The notes under the pieces are model-generated. The model was given only the letters and a program-made list of their open reading frames with translations, was not told the DNA's origin and searched no databases. A stretch of 35,133 nt of DNA from Bacteroidota bacterium (GTDB lineage: Bacteria > Bacteroidota > Bacteroidia > B-17B0 > Aurantibacillaceae), in NCBI GenBank assembly GCA_013816615.1, contig JACDED010000032.1, positions 1 through 35,133 of the forward strand, given 5' to 3'. Position 1 is the stretch's first letter. Each line of letters starts with the position of its first letter. This document shows positions 1 to 8,639 of the stretch, piece by piece. Position numbers and translations under genes: made by a program.

Positions 1-69
1 ACTTTGCTGCGATCAAGTGGGGGCTCTTTCAAGCGGTCAAGTGGGGGCTGTTACAGTGGAATCTCCACA
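1..69. mobile_element. Probable terminal end of an IS21-like insertion sequence (partial)
   Basis: Two near-identical 17-bp direct repeats, GCG(A/G)TCAAGTGGGGGCT, lie at 9-25 and 33-49 with a 24-bp period. They are followed by a short unique tip ending in CTCCACA at 63-69. Read from the outside the end starts TGTGGAG. Repeated internal sites next to a TG...CA tip are characteristic of IS21-family ends, which carry several transposase-binding repeats; this is family knowledge. The istA/istB genes would lie left of the window and are not seen. The high local G content contrasts with the AT-rich neighbourhood. The exact boundary is inferred, because the other end and any target duplication are outside the window. 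Confidence 0.5.
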
Positions 70-71
70 TT

Positions 72-1265
72 GTGCTCATCTTGTTTTTTCTTTTTTCTAT
101 CATGGGTAGAGCTCAGATTGCCAATTATGTAAATAATGGGGGCTTTGAGAATTGCCTGAATTGTAATCAGTCATCTCAGTTATTAATAGCAAAGTATTGG
201 AGTGGTTTAGACACCAATAAATTCTTTGGTTTTAATTTAACTTCTTTGCCACCAACCGGGCAAATTCCATTGAGTAGTTATACATATCAGTGGCCACGCA
301 ATGGTAGTAACTACTTTATAAGCGAGTTGTTTTTTAAACCAAATACATTACAAACAACGCGGGCTTATCCAAGAAATAGATTAAAACAAAACCTTCAATC
401 TGGAAAAACCTACTGTGTTAAGCTCTATTATAGCATAACTAACCAATCCACTTATGGTGTTGATGGCTTAGGAGCGTATTTTGGAGATGTAAGTTTAGAT
501 ACTATTACACAAAGTGATAAACCAATTGCATTTTTAACCCCACAAATTCAAAATCCGACAAATAATATTCTCAGTGACACTTTAAACTGGTCTTTACTAA
601 CAGGAACTTTTACGGCAAGCGGGACAGAAAAATATATGATAATTGGGAATTTTAAAAGCGATGCGGCAACAAATTCTTTAATGATAAATCCGACCAACTT
701 ACCAACTATTGGTTGTGATATTCTTATTGACGATGTAAGCGTAATTGACACGGATCTTCCTGCCTATGCAGGCCCTGATATTTGGGGAATACCGTTTAAT
801 ACTGTTTATTTAGGCAGACCACAAGATGTTGGTATTGACGAAGCCTGTATATGGTATCATTTACCAAATATAACAACAGCAATAGATACAGCGGCAGGCA
901 TTAATGTTATAGTTGCAACAACAACACAAACCTATATGGTAAAACAAGATATTTGTGGTATTATTAAATATGATACTGTAATTGTTTATGCAAGTGCAAC
1001 CGGTTTAAGTGAACCGGAAAATATTTTTAATGGCATTAGTATATACCCTAATCCAGCAAATGATGAAATAAATATTTTATGTAATGCTCAAATCAATATT
1101 GATCTTAATCGGATTTTGATCTACAATTCTATTGGTCAATTAATAAGAGAAGAAGAAATTACTTATAAAAATAATCAAGCAATAATAAATACTGCAAATT
1201 TACCAAGTGGTGTTTATTACCTTACAATAAATGGGGTAAATAAACGTTTCGTTATTGCGAAATGA
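72..1265 (+). CDS. T9SS type A sorting-domain protein, N-terminus apparently clipped by the IS end
   Basis: A 397-residue secreted protein of unknown function. Reading starts at a GTG two bases after the presumed IS tip. The first residues (LILFFLFSIMGRAQ) are the hydrophobic core and cleavage region of a signal peptide, but the usual Met-Lys-Lys n-region is missing, so the original start was probably removed by the insertion. The body (about 15-230) begins NNGGFENC, resembling the beta-sandwich domains that open many Bacteroidota surface proteins. The last ~75 residues form a type A T9SS sorting domain (SIYPNPANDEI, GQLIREE, LPSGVYYLTI). If the GTG is not used, this is a pseudogene. No ligand or enzymatic motif is visible. 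Confidence 0.75.
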   Translation: MLILFFLFSIMGRAQIANYVNNGGFENCLNCNQSSQLLIAKYWSGLDTNKFFGFNLTSLPPTGQIPLSSYTYQWPRNGSNYFISELFFKPNTLQTTRAYPRNRLKQNLQSGKTYCVKLYYSITNQSTYGVDGLGAYFGDVSLDTITQSDKPIAFLTPQIQNPTNNILSDTLNWSLLTGTFTASGTEKYMIIGNFKSDAATNSLMINPTNLPTIGCDILIDDVSVIDTDLPAYAGPDIWGIPFNTVYLGRPQDVGIDEACIWYHLPNITTAIDTAAGINVIVATTTQTYMVKQDICGIIKYDTVIVYASATGLSEPENIFNGISIYPNPANDEINILCNAQINIDLNRILIYNSIGQLIREEEITYKNNQAIINTANLPSGVYYLTINGVNKRFVIAK

Positions 1266-1270
1266 TATAA

Positions 1271-1357
1271 TTAGGAACTTATTTTGGTGATGTAACTTAA
1301 ACAAGAACTAATTATCTTTTAACTGGCTCCCAAACTTTGATAATTGGTCGTAGGTTT
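1271..1357 (+). pseudogene. Decayed duplicate fragment of the preceding T9SS gene
   Basis: One reading frame just after the upstream stop gives LGTYFGDVT, a stop, then TNYLLTGSQTLIIG. The upstream protein contains LGAYFGDVS, and further on LLTGTF...MIIGNF, in the same order. At DNA level, 1271-1300 matches 468-497 at 25 of 30 positions by hand alignment. This looks like the remnant of a tandem paralogue that has lost its ends, its internal linker and its reading frame. The rest of the 162-base gap before the next gene shows nothing recognisable. Confidence 0.45.
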
Positions 1358-1427
1358 TAAAGATCGTTTAATAACTTAGTATCAGAAATTAGATATTCGT
1401 TTAAGCAACCTAATTTAAACTAATAAT

Positions 1428-4046
1428 ATGAAAAAATATATACAGTTTTATATCTTCTTGATTTGTTTGCAAAGCACAATGGCTCAAAATTTTGAGCGTG
1501 CCTATTTAGGTGGAATTGTTCCGAATCTGCAATTTGCTAACCATAGTATTGATGATAACGGTAAATCATTTCATTTTCTGAATAACAATGATAATAACAA
1601 CAGCACACCTGACAAATATTCAATATTTGTAACCAATAGCAATGGCGATTCTTTATGGGAAAAAATTATTGCTGTTCCAAGTGAAAGTATAACACAGCTT
1701 GATCCTACTGGGGCTATTGAATTTAATAATAAGTACATTTTCACTACAAAAGTCCCAATAATGTCGCAATGGCCATCTGGCAAACAAATTCTAGTGGAAA
1801 CCGATTTAAGCGGAAGTGTTACTGGTGTTGACTCTTATACAACAATGATGACAGGTCAGAATTCTGCTATCTATAAATCACATTCAGGTAATTTCTTTTA
1901 TACTTTACATAAAAATCAAGCTAATTATATGCTTCCTTTTCCAGCCATGGGATATATATATAACGAATATCTTTTTATCAAAAAATATCAGTCAATTAAC
2001 AACCCCGTATGGACAAATACAAAGTTATTCAGCCATTCAAGCAACGATAATTATTATTCGTACATCAGCACATTTAAACCCACGCTCGATGATGGATATG
2101 CAATGACTTATATCATTATGAATAAATTTGATTCGAATTACGTAGAAAAATATAATGCAAATGGAAATTTACAATGGCAAAAGAAAATCAGCACTTTAAT
2201 TAATACACCTTTTCCGGTTAATACGAATGTCTGGGATATGTTCTGCGGAAGCGATACTACCTATTACTTAACCATCGGGTTAATGGACAGTTTAAATACT
2301 AGTACGGGAAGCATACAAGTAGTTCAGTTGGACAAAAACGGAAATCTTTTAAACTCCATACAGTTGCCACAAAATGTCCAGTTTTATAAAGGTGGCGTTG
2401 AAACTTCAAATCATAAATTAATTTTTAGTTATTATACAATGACACCGCAGCCCAACGTTTCAATGAACTCATTTGGTTTGGTTTCTTGCGATAAAAATCT
2501 TGGGAATATGATATATCATCCTGCTGTTTTAAATAACAACACTTTTATTTATTCTGATTTGAAAAAGAATAATTGCGGCGGCGCTTTTATGACATTTAAA
2601 AACCTTAATCCTCCAAATTATTATAATTTGGCTGGCTTTACAACATTAAGTTTTGATAGTTTGTTTAATACCTATCCATTTAAAGTAATAGCAAAAACAG
2701 TTTTAGATGACAACAAAAACTGTATACTTGATGGGCAGGATATTAAAATGGTGAATGCGTCGGTCGTTTTGCAAGATTCCTTAAATAATAATTATTACGC
2801 TTTTTCAGATACAGCAGGAAATTACAAGATCAATATTCCTTACGGTACTTATACGATCTCGAATTATCCCAGTGGTTATAAAGCGTATGAATGTCCTCCA
2901 ACAGGAAAGATCAATTTTGCTGCCGCATCCTCAACGCCTAGTTTAAATTGTATGTTTTTCGATACTATAATTCCGAACGTGGAGGATTTTAATTTAATGC
3001 TCTCCGGCAGTTGGTTTGCTCAAAATGACACTTCCTATGCGTATGCTTTGGTTAAAAATGAAGGCACTATGCAGTCGAGTTGCTTGGTTAGCATTCAACT
3101 TGATTCTTGTTTGCAACTTATAAGTACCTACCCGCCCTACTTTAGCAATGTAAATAATCTCGTTACATTCTCTGTCACCAATTTAACGCCTGATAGTATA
3201 GCTATGTTGACCTTTTATTTTAATACTGGCATAAATAGTCCAATAGGATCCCCGGTCAATATTTTTGGATCTGTTGCTTGTTCGGGAGATATAAATTTAT
3301 CTAACAATAATGATACGATTTCCGGCTTCATAATCGCTGGTTCAAATAAAAGTATGATTCAGTCTTTCGATCCAAATAATAGTATAAATGTAGCTCAACC
3401 ATCATATGTTAATGATAATAAGGAATTGATATATAGGGTAAAATTTCAGAATACCTTACCATCCGTTGCAAAGAGCTTTTCTATTATTGATACAATTGAT
3501 AACAATTTGGATATTTCTACACTCAAAGTAATTCACACATCGCATGATAAATATAGTTTAAAACAGAAAAAGGGCAACTGTCTTATGTTTAGATTTGATA
3601 ATATTAATTTAGCAAACAAGCAAGTTAACGATTCGTTAAGCCATGGCGAAATAATTTATTCGATTAAATTTAAACCAAACGTTACCCCGAATTCCGTAGT
3701 AAAAAGTCAGGCAACACTATTTTTTGACTATGATATGGTAATAACTAATCAAACTCAAAATTTCCTTAGAGCAAATGTAACATCGTTAATCAAAAACAAA
3801 ATCTCTGATAAAAAAGAGAAAATAAGTGTTTATCCAAATCCAACGAACGGTTTAATCTACATACAAAACTTGAAAAATGAGAACACACTTTTTACGATAA
3901 CTGATATGCAGGGTATCATTATCAAAGAAAAAGAAAAACTTATTAATCGACAAGTGGATTTATCTGGTCTAAAAACCGGTATTTATTTTTTAACCTTATC
4001 TTCTGATATGGAAATATCAAACTTTAAAGTAATTGTGTTTAGATGA
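1428..4046 (+). CDS. Large secreted adhesin-like protein with T9SS sorting domain
   Basis: An 872-residue exported protein with an N-terminal signal peptide (MKKYIQFYIFLICLQSTMAQ). Residues ~20-430 resemble the Bacteroidota WD/Kelch-like propeller family with repeated phrases of the NGNLQWQKKI and NGDSLWEKI type. A carboxypeptidase-regulatory/SdrB-like segment follows at ~430-500 (VIAKTVLDDNKNCILDG, GNYKINIPYGTYTI). Residues ~650-790 match the DUF11-like conserved domain that begins DPNN and contains YRVKFQN and IDTIDNNLD. The last ~75 residues are a type A T9SS sorting domain (ISVYPNPTNGLIYI...LKTGIYFLTL). A role at the cell surface or as a secreted adhesin is inferred; no catalytic motif is visible. 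It lies between two other T9SS cargo genes and has its own upstream gap, so it may be transcribed alone. Confidence 0.85.
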   Translation: MKKYIQFYIFLICLQSTMAQNFERAYLGGIVPNLQFANHSIDDNGKSFHFLNNNDNNNSTPDKYSIFVTNSNGDSLWEKIIAVPSESITQLDPTGAIEFNNKYIFTTKVPIMSQWPSGKQILVETDLSGSVTGVDSYTTMMTGQNSAIYKSHSGNFFYTLHKNQANYMLPFPAMGYIYNEYLFIKKYQSINNPVWTNTKLFSHSSNDNYYSYISTFKPTLDDGYAMTYIIMNKFDSNYVEKYNANGNLQWQKKISTLINTPFPVNTNVWDMFCGSDTTYYLTIGLMDSLNTSTGSIQVVQLDKNGNLLNSIQLPQNVQFYKGGVETSNHKLIFSYYTMTPQPNVSMNSFGLVSCDKNLGNMIYHPAVLNNNTFIYSDLKKNNCGGAFMTFKNLNPPNYYNLAGFTTLSFDSLFNTYPFKVIAKTVLDDNKNCILDGQDIKMVNASVVLQDSLNNNYYAFSDTAGNYKINIPYGTYTISNYPSGYKAYECPPTGKINFAAASSTPSLNCMFFDTIIPNVEDFNLMLSGSWFAQNDTSYAYALVKNEGTMQSSCLVSIQLDSCLQLISTYPPYFSNVNNLVTFSVTNLTPDSIAMLTFYFNTGINSPIGSPVNIFGSVACSGDINLSNNNDTISGFIIAGSNKSMIQSFDPNNSINVAQPSYVNDNKELIYRVKFQNTLPSVAKSFSIIDTIDNNLDISTLKVIHTSHDKYSLKQKKGNCLMFRFDNINLANKQVNDSLSHGEIIYSIKFKPNVTPNSVVKSQATLFFDYDMVITNQTQNFLRANVTSLIKNKISDKKEKISVYPNPTNGLIYIQNLKNENTLFTITDMQGIIIKEKEKLINRQVDLSGLKTGIYFLTLSSDMEISNFKVIVFR

Positions 4047-4236
4047 TTTTTAACTTATGAGTATAAAAATATTTGAATACTAAATAAAAATTTAGCTACT
4101 ATACTAATAGTATGTATTAATAATGTTAAATTGAGATACCAATTAATCCTAAAACAGAACCACCTATCAAACTATGTTATGTTTAATAACACTTTTTGAA
4201 TATTATGTCTAACTTGGTTACAGAAAAACTAATTTC

Positions 4237-6291
4237 ATGAAAAAATATTATTTTAAGTTGTGTTTATTAGCAATAGCTAACATTTTTCTCGCTCAAACCC
4301 CTGCTTGGCAATGGCAAAATCCTTTACCACAGGGTAATTTAGTGAATTCAGTTTACTTTACTTCGCAAAATGTTGGTTATTTGGCTGGGAATGGAGTTAT
4401 ATTAAAAACGATAGATGCCGGACTGACATGGTCACAATATCAACTTACGAATAATTATGGTTTTAATTCTGTTTTTTTTGCAGACCAAAATAATGGCTTT
4501 GCAGTAGGAAGCGGTGGCGTCATTTTAAAAACTGTTAATGCAGGATCAAGTTGGTCAAATCAAAATAGTGGCACAACAGATCAATTGTTTTGTGTTCACT
4601 TTGTTAATACCTCCATAGGTTTTGCGGTTGGATGGAATGGTACGATTTTAAAAACAACAAATGGAGGTAATACATGGGTTACACAAAATAGTAGCACATC
4701 AAGCCCACTATACTCAGTATATTTTACTGATGCTAATAATGGAATTGTTGTGGGAAATCTTGGTCTTGTTCTTAGAACTACTGATGGTGGAAATACGTGG
4801 TTAACCCAAAATAGTAATACAACAAGTTCATTGTTTTCTGTTGTATTTACGAGTGCAATGAATGGTATGGCTGTTGGTGCAGGAGGTGGGACGATTAAGA
4901 CAAATGATGGTGGTGTAACGTGGACTTTTCAATACAGTGGTCAAAGTTCTACATTATATAATCTTAAATTTTTTAATTCAAATGACGCTGTTGTTGTAGG
5001 GGATAATGGAACCATTTTAACTACAAACAATGGAGGTTTAAATTGGACTAGCCAAATTAGTGGTACGAATACTTATTTAAAAGGTGTTTTTTTTACAAGT
5101 TTAAATACTGCATACGCTGTGGGTAACTATGGTATTATTTTAAAAACCGTTGATAATGGAATAACGTGGGGTGGAATATCAAACATAACAGCTTCATTAA
5201 AATCTGTTTTTTTTACAAATAACTCAACTGGTTACACTGTTGGCGATTATGGAAAAATATATAAAACAACTGATGGTGGTATGAATTGGATACCCAAATC
5301 GAGCGGAACTACAACTCATTTGTCGGGCGTTAAATTTGTCGACAATAATACTGGCTATATAATCGGGTCTTTTGGTAAAATGCTAAGAACGGTAAATGCA
5401 GGAAATAACTGGACAACTTTAATTACTAATACCAGCGCTAACCTTAATTCTCTGGATTTTTTAAATGCTGATACGGGATATGTGGTAGGTAATGCAGGAA
5501 TCATATTAAAAACGACTAATGGTGGCTTAAATTGGATAACCCAGGTCACCCCCACAGGTACTAATACTTCTTATAGCAGTGTAGATTTTGTAAATTCTAA
5601 TATAGGATATCTTGTTGGCGGGGGACAAAAAATATACAAGACTATTGATGGAGGTCAAAATTGGATAATTTTATTGACAGGGCCGGTGAGCTTTTCAACG
5701 ATACAATTTCTTGATGCAAATACAGGTTATGTTTCCGGGACAAACGGAACTATTTTAAAAACAACTGATGGTGGTTCAACATGGATATCTCAAAATACGG
5801 GTACTGGAGAAAATTTAGGTCCAATGCATTTTTCTGATGCAAATAACGGTTCTGCCGTTGGACTTTATGGAACAATTGTTAAAACTAATAATGCCGGACA
5901 AACATGGAGTGCATATTTTAGTGGTGTTAATGGTATTATTAGTTCAATATTCTTTCCTGATTCAACAACTGGTTATATGGTGGGTTGGTTTGGCTTTATT
6001 TTAAAAACTGATAATCAGTCAATAATAACTGAAGTAAAGCCGCAATTCTTTTCTTTTAATAAAACGATAATTTATCCAAATCCTGCAAGCAATTTGATTC
6101 ATCTTGAATTTAACGAACAAGACCAAACTTCTAAAGAAGTTCGAGTGTTTAATTCAAACGGCACAATTATCTATAAGGAAATAATATTTAGCAATAAAAT
6201 AGATTTGGATATTCATTCTTATATTTCAGGATTATACTTTGTTGAAATTAATAGTAATAAAAAAGAGGTGTATAAAATAATTAAAGAATAA
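4237..6291 (+). CDS. Ycf48-like repeat beta-propeller protein with T9SS sorting domain
   Basis: A 684-residue exported protein with signal peptide MKKYYFKLCLLAIANIFLAQ. Most of it (~30-600) consists of about 13 tandem ~42-residue repeats of the pattern VxFxDxNxGxxVGxxGxIxKTTDGGxTW. This is the BNR/Ycf48-like propeller blade also found in sialidase-type and photosystem II assembly proteins. Here the sialidase catalytic residues are not evident, so it is most likely a binding or structural surface protein. Residues ~610-684 form a type A T9SS sorting domain (TIIYPNPASNLIHLEF...YISGLYFVEI). The preceding 190-base gap shows no convincing promoter. Internal repeats make this gene prone to recombination and misassembly. 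Confidence 0.88.
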   Translation: MKKYYFKLCLLAIANIFLAQTPAWQWQNPLPQGNLVNSVYFTSQNVGYLAGNGVILKTIDAGLTWSQYQLTNNYGFNSVFFADQNNGFAVGSGGVILKTVNAGSSWSNQNSGTTDQLFCVHFVNTSIGFAVGWNGTILKTTNGGNTWVTQNSSTSSPLYSVYFTDANNGIVVGNLGLVLRTTDGGNTWLTQNSNTTSSLFSVVFTSAMNGMAVGAGGGTIKTNDGGVTWTFQYSGQSSTLYNLKFFNSNDAVVVGDNGTILTTNNGGLNWTSQISGTNTYLKGVFFTSLNTAYAVGNYGIILKTVDNGITWGGISNITASLKSVFFTNNSTGYTVGDYGKIYKTTDGGMNWIPKSSGTTTHLSGVKFVDNNTGYIIGSFGKMLRTVNAGNNWTTLITNTSANLNSLDFLNADTGYVVGNAGIILKTTNGGLNWITQVTPTGTNTSYSSVDFVNSNIGYLVGGGQKIYKTIDGGQNWIILLTGPVSFSTIQFLDANTGYVSGTNGTILKTTDGGSTWISQNTGTGENLGPMHFSDANNGSAVGLYGTIVKTNNAGQTWSAYFSGVNGIISSIFFPDSTTGYMVGWFGFILKTDNQSIITEVKPQFFSFNKTIIYPNPASNLIHLEFNEQDQTSKEVRVFNSNGTIIYKEIIFSNKIDLDIHSYISGLYFVEINSNKKEVYKIIKE

Positions 6292-6340
6292 CATTTAAAA
6301 TCTGTTTAGCTAAATATTAGAGAATAGAAGACTTTCAAAT

Positions 6341-6790
6341 TTAAGCTTGTGGGCTTACTTCATATTTATATCCACCACCAATAGCTTTTTCACTTCTTTT
6401 AATAAAACCTAAACTATATGTATTATACACGTAGTTTGAAATAGTTCTTACTTTATCTTTATAAATTTCATTTAAGCTTGGCTCAATTTTTAGGAGTTCA
6501 TTTACTATTTCAATTGTCCTCATTGATAATTTATTTCTTTTTAAGATAAAAACTATTTTTTCAGTCATAATCCATTCAGTTTTATATCCCTCATAATTAG
6601 CGATTCGATCTTTTTTAGACTTCTTGCTTTCTCGTTTTTTTTCATATTCTAGTATTAAATTTTCGAGAGCATGAACCTTATTAGTTAGTTTTTGATTATC
6701 ATAATAAAGATCTTTCACTTTTTCAAAAAGCTCCGCTTTCTCTAATTTTTTTAAATCCTTTAATAGGAAATTTAAACTGAAATTTTCCAT
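6341..6790 (-). CDS. Small coiled-coil / winged-helix-like protein of an integrative element
   Basis: A 149-residue protein of unknown family. The first ~75 residues are Lys/Glu/Leu-rich and predicted helical, likely coiled-coil (KDLKKLEKAELFEKV... ALENLILEYEKK). A basic stretch, RESKKSKKDR, follows. The last ~75 residues (ILKRNKLSMRTIEIVNELLK ... LGFIKRSEKAIGGGYKYEV) read like a winged-helix DNA-binding fold with a beta-wing at the end. It lies 153 bases downstream of the integrase on the same strand, so it may be an accessory protein such as an excisionase or regulator. That role is inferred only from position and fold impression. It starts at ATG and ends close to the convergent T9SS gene. 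Confidence 0.65.
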   Translation of the reverse strand: MENFSLNFLLKDLKKLEKAELFEKVKDLYYDNQKLTNKVHALENLILEYEKKRESKKSKKDRIANYEGYKTEWIMTEKIVFILKRNKLSMRTIEIVNELLKIEPSLNEIYKDKVRTISNYVYNTYSLGFIKRSEKAIGGGYKYEVSPQA

Positions 6791-6818
6791 ATTTATAACT
6801 TTTAAGTATTAAACAAGA

Positions 6819-6834
6819 GAGTGTTTTAGCACTC
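6819..6834 (-). terminator. Possible weak hairpin terminator behind the integrase
   Basis: On the minus strand, GAGTG-CTAAAA-CACTC forms a short 5-bp stem followed by TCTTGTTTAA, a partly T-rich tail. It is placed between the integrase and the small downstream ORF. The stem is short, so this may not act as a terminator. Confidence 0.25.
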
Positions 6835-6859
6835 CCTTGTGTTTTCGTTGGCGAAACCT

Positions 6860-6943
6860 TGGATTTCCGCTGAGCGATCTATGGATTAATCTTGGCCTTA
6901 TTATGGATTCCCATTGATTTAACCCTGATTATTCCCTTGGCTA
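6860..6943. repeat. Degenerate 22-bp periodic repeat behind the integrase
   Basis: TGGATT occurs at 6860, 6882 and 6904, exactly 22 bp apart. A fourth, diverged unit begins TGATTA at 6926, again 22 bp on. Units 2 and 4 are the most alike (TGGATTAATCTTGGC... versus TGATTATTCCCTTGGC..., both ending TATTA). The array fills the gap between the integrase stop and the small ORF and ends at the integrase stop codon. Possible meanings are protein-binding iterons or decayed coding repeat; the sequence does not decide. Confidence 0.45.
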
Positions 6944-8377
6944 TTATGCTGCTTTTCCATCAATTAATTTAATTAAACCTTTAATTTGTTCTAGTTTTTC
7001 GGGGCTTAGATTTTGAAGCATAGGCATAATTTCTTTCATATCAGTTTTTTTATCATCTGTTTCATCAACTAATAGTTCATAATTGCTTAAACCTCTATTT
7101 AACTTATCCATTTCGTAAAACAATTTATTTTGAGACAGGTGTGTGTATATTTCAGTAAATTTTCTGTTTTTATGTCCTAAAAGTTTTTGCCCAACTTTTT
7201 CCGGTATTCCGTATAAAAAACAGATTGTGGCAAAGCTATGTCTGGAAACGTGAAAAGAAAGCTTCTTGTTTAGTTTGGCTTTTGTATTAATGTTTTTAAG
7301 GTGTTTATTTATTTTTTGATTTGATATTGTGTCGAATATCTTATCATCTTTAGCTTCATTAATCAAGTCCAAAGCTTTATCAATAAGTGGTATGAAAACT
7401 GGTTGGTCTGTTTTCCCCATCCTTAATTCAATGTAATGCTTATAAAGCGATTCTTTCGTTTGTGGATTATGAACCCATTTTGCAAAAATATGTTTACTTC
7501 TAAATAGGTTATTTACATCAGAAAATCTTAATCCAGTATAACACCCAAATAAAAACCGCTTTACAGCTTTTATTTCACCTATTGTCAGCTCTGATATTCT
7601 TTCAGGTGAAAGCAAGTCTTCAATTTTTGTTAGATCTTCAGGCTCCAAGTAGTCCCTAGAAGTTAATAAGGGATCAACATGCTTTATTCTATAATCAATA
7701 AAGGGGTAGGCTTCTTTTGGAAAATCATTATTCTTAATAGCAATTTGAATTAAGGCTCTAACAGACTTCATGGTTTTTGAAACTGTACTTGGAATGTTTC
7801 CAAGACCCTTTTCAATAATCGGTTTAAGCATGTGATTTTCAAACAGAGTTAAAAACCGGTAATCAATATTTCCAATTGTAACATTTGGTTTGAAATTATC
7901 TACTTTAGTTATAACAGATTTATATCCTTTATAGGTTTCTTTAGAGATCAAATGTTTTCTTTGCTCTAGTTGTACTGTGAAGTATTCTTTAAAATTATCC
8001 GTTGCACTTATTTTAGAGAAGGCATTTTTAAATAATTCAAGAGTTAAGTGTCTACCTCTGTCTTCAAATTTTGATACTATATCATTGGCTCTTACCTTTT
8101 CCTTATCTAAATGATTGTTTAAATTTTCCCAGCTAGAAAAACCTTTTGTTGCTCTTTCTTTTTGAAAATCCCAATAATACATTTCTTCTCTTTTTTCAAT
8201 AGGGATTTTTTCTATTTCTTGAATAGTAAGTTTGCTATATTCTTTCCGAAGAGGGATAAGTTTACCTGTGCTGATTTTAAGTCTTTGTGTTCGGTTTAAT
8301 GAAAACATTAAACAAACAGTTACCGAGCCGTCCTTTATTGGTCGGTCAAATCTGGGATAAAAATGAATTGTTGCCAT
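6944..8377 (-). CDS. Tyrosine recombinase / site-specific integrase
   Basis: A 477-residue integrase, within the usual length for Bacteroidota element integrases. An N-terminal arm-binding beta domain (~1-50; IHFYPRFDRPIKDGS, LKISTGKLIP) is followed by a SAM-like core-binding domain (~125-235) and a catalytic domain (~245-430). The catalytic set is visible: R284 in YTGLRFSDV, a likely K322 in the beta-hairpin, H376 and R379 in FHVSRHSFAT, H402 in LLGHKNRK, and the nucleophile Y411 in EIYTHLS. It would integrate and excise a mobile element by strand exchange at a short att site. Its position beside tRNA-Phe, with the tRNA 3' end facing it, fits a tRNA-targeted element. ATG start; no consensus Bacteroidetes promoter was found upstream. 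Confidence 0.93.
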   Translation of the reverse strand: MATIHFYPRFDRPIKDGSVTVCLMFSLNRTQRLKISTGKLIPLRKEYSKLTIQEIEKIPIEKREEMYYWDFQKERATKGFSSWENLNNHLDKEKVRANDIVSKFEDRGRHLTLELFKNAFSKISATDNFKEYFTVQLEQRKHLISKETYKGYKSVITKVDNFKPNVTIGNIDYRFLTLFENHMLKPIIEKGLGNIPSTVSKTMKSVRALIQIAIKNNDFPKEAYPFIDYRIKHVDPLLTSRDYLEPEDLTKIEDLLSPERISELTIGEIKAVKRFLFGCYTGLRFSDVNNLFRSKHIFAKWVHNPQTKESLYKHYIELRMGKTDQPVFIPLIDKALDLINEAKDDKIFDTISNQKINKHLKNINTKAKLNKKLSFHVSRHSFATICFLYGIPEKVGQKLLGHKNRKFTEIYTHLSQNKLFYEMDKLNRGLSNYELLVDETDDKKTDMKEIMPMLQNLSPEKLEQIKGLIKLIDGKAA

Positions 8378-8479
8378 AGATTTCTATATATTATAACGGT
8401 GAAAAATGATTTTAAGTTTGGTTATTTTTGATTTTTTAATAAGTGGTTAAAGCGCGAGTATAACTGGCGGAGATCTACC

Positions 8480-8517
8480 ACCCCTAAAAAAAGAAGGGGT
8501 ACACAATGGGTACACAA
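8480..8517. repeat. Direct and inverted repeats upstream of the integrase (candidate integrase arm sites)
   Basis: GGGTACACAA occurs twice, at 8497-8506 and 8508-8517, with an 11-bp period. A 6-bp inverted repeat ACCCCT/AGGGGT (8480-8485 and 8495-8500) overlaps the first copy. Closely spaced direct repeats between an integrase gene and its tRNA target are typical of arm-type integrase binding sites; that role is inferred. The rest of the 8378-8639 gap holds only the terminator below and a small palindrome CCTGTA-AA-TACAGG (8575-8588). Confidence 0.4.
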
Positions 8518-8597
8518 ATGTGCAAAAACAGAGTGTTTTAAGGGGGTCTAATTTTTTTGCTGAATGCTGGAAATGCCTGTAAATACAGGTAAAGACA

Positions 8598-8627
8598 AAG
8601 CCCAACAAACATTTGTTTGTTGGGCTT
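8598..8627 (-). terminator. Terminator hairpin of tRNA-Phe
   Basis: A perfect 14-bp inverted repeat (AAGCCCAACAAACA / TGTTTGTTGGGCTT) with a 2-base centre lies 12 bases beyond the tRNA 3' end on the minus strand. The sequence after it is only moderately T-rich (TGTCTTT). It is best explained as the tRNA transcription terminator, and being nearly symmetric it could act in both directions. Confidence 0.7.
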
Positions 8628-8639
8628 ATGGCATATCTG

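Noticed and set aside
4237-6030. Possible tandem-repeat or CRISPR-like DNA array
   Set aside because: The periodicity (~126 bp) reflects ~42-residue protein repeats with diverged codons; no identical repeats or unique spacers.
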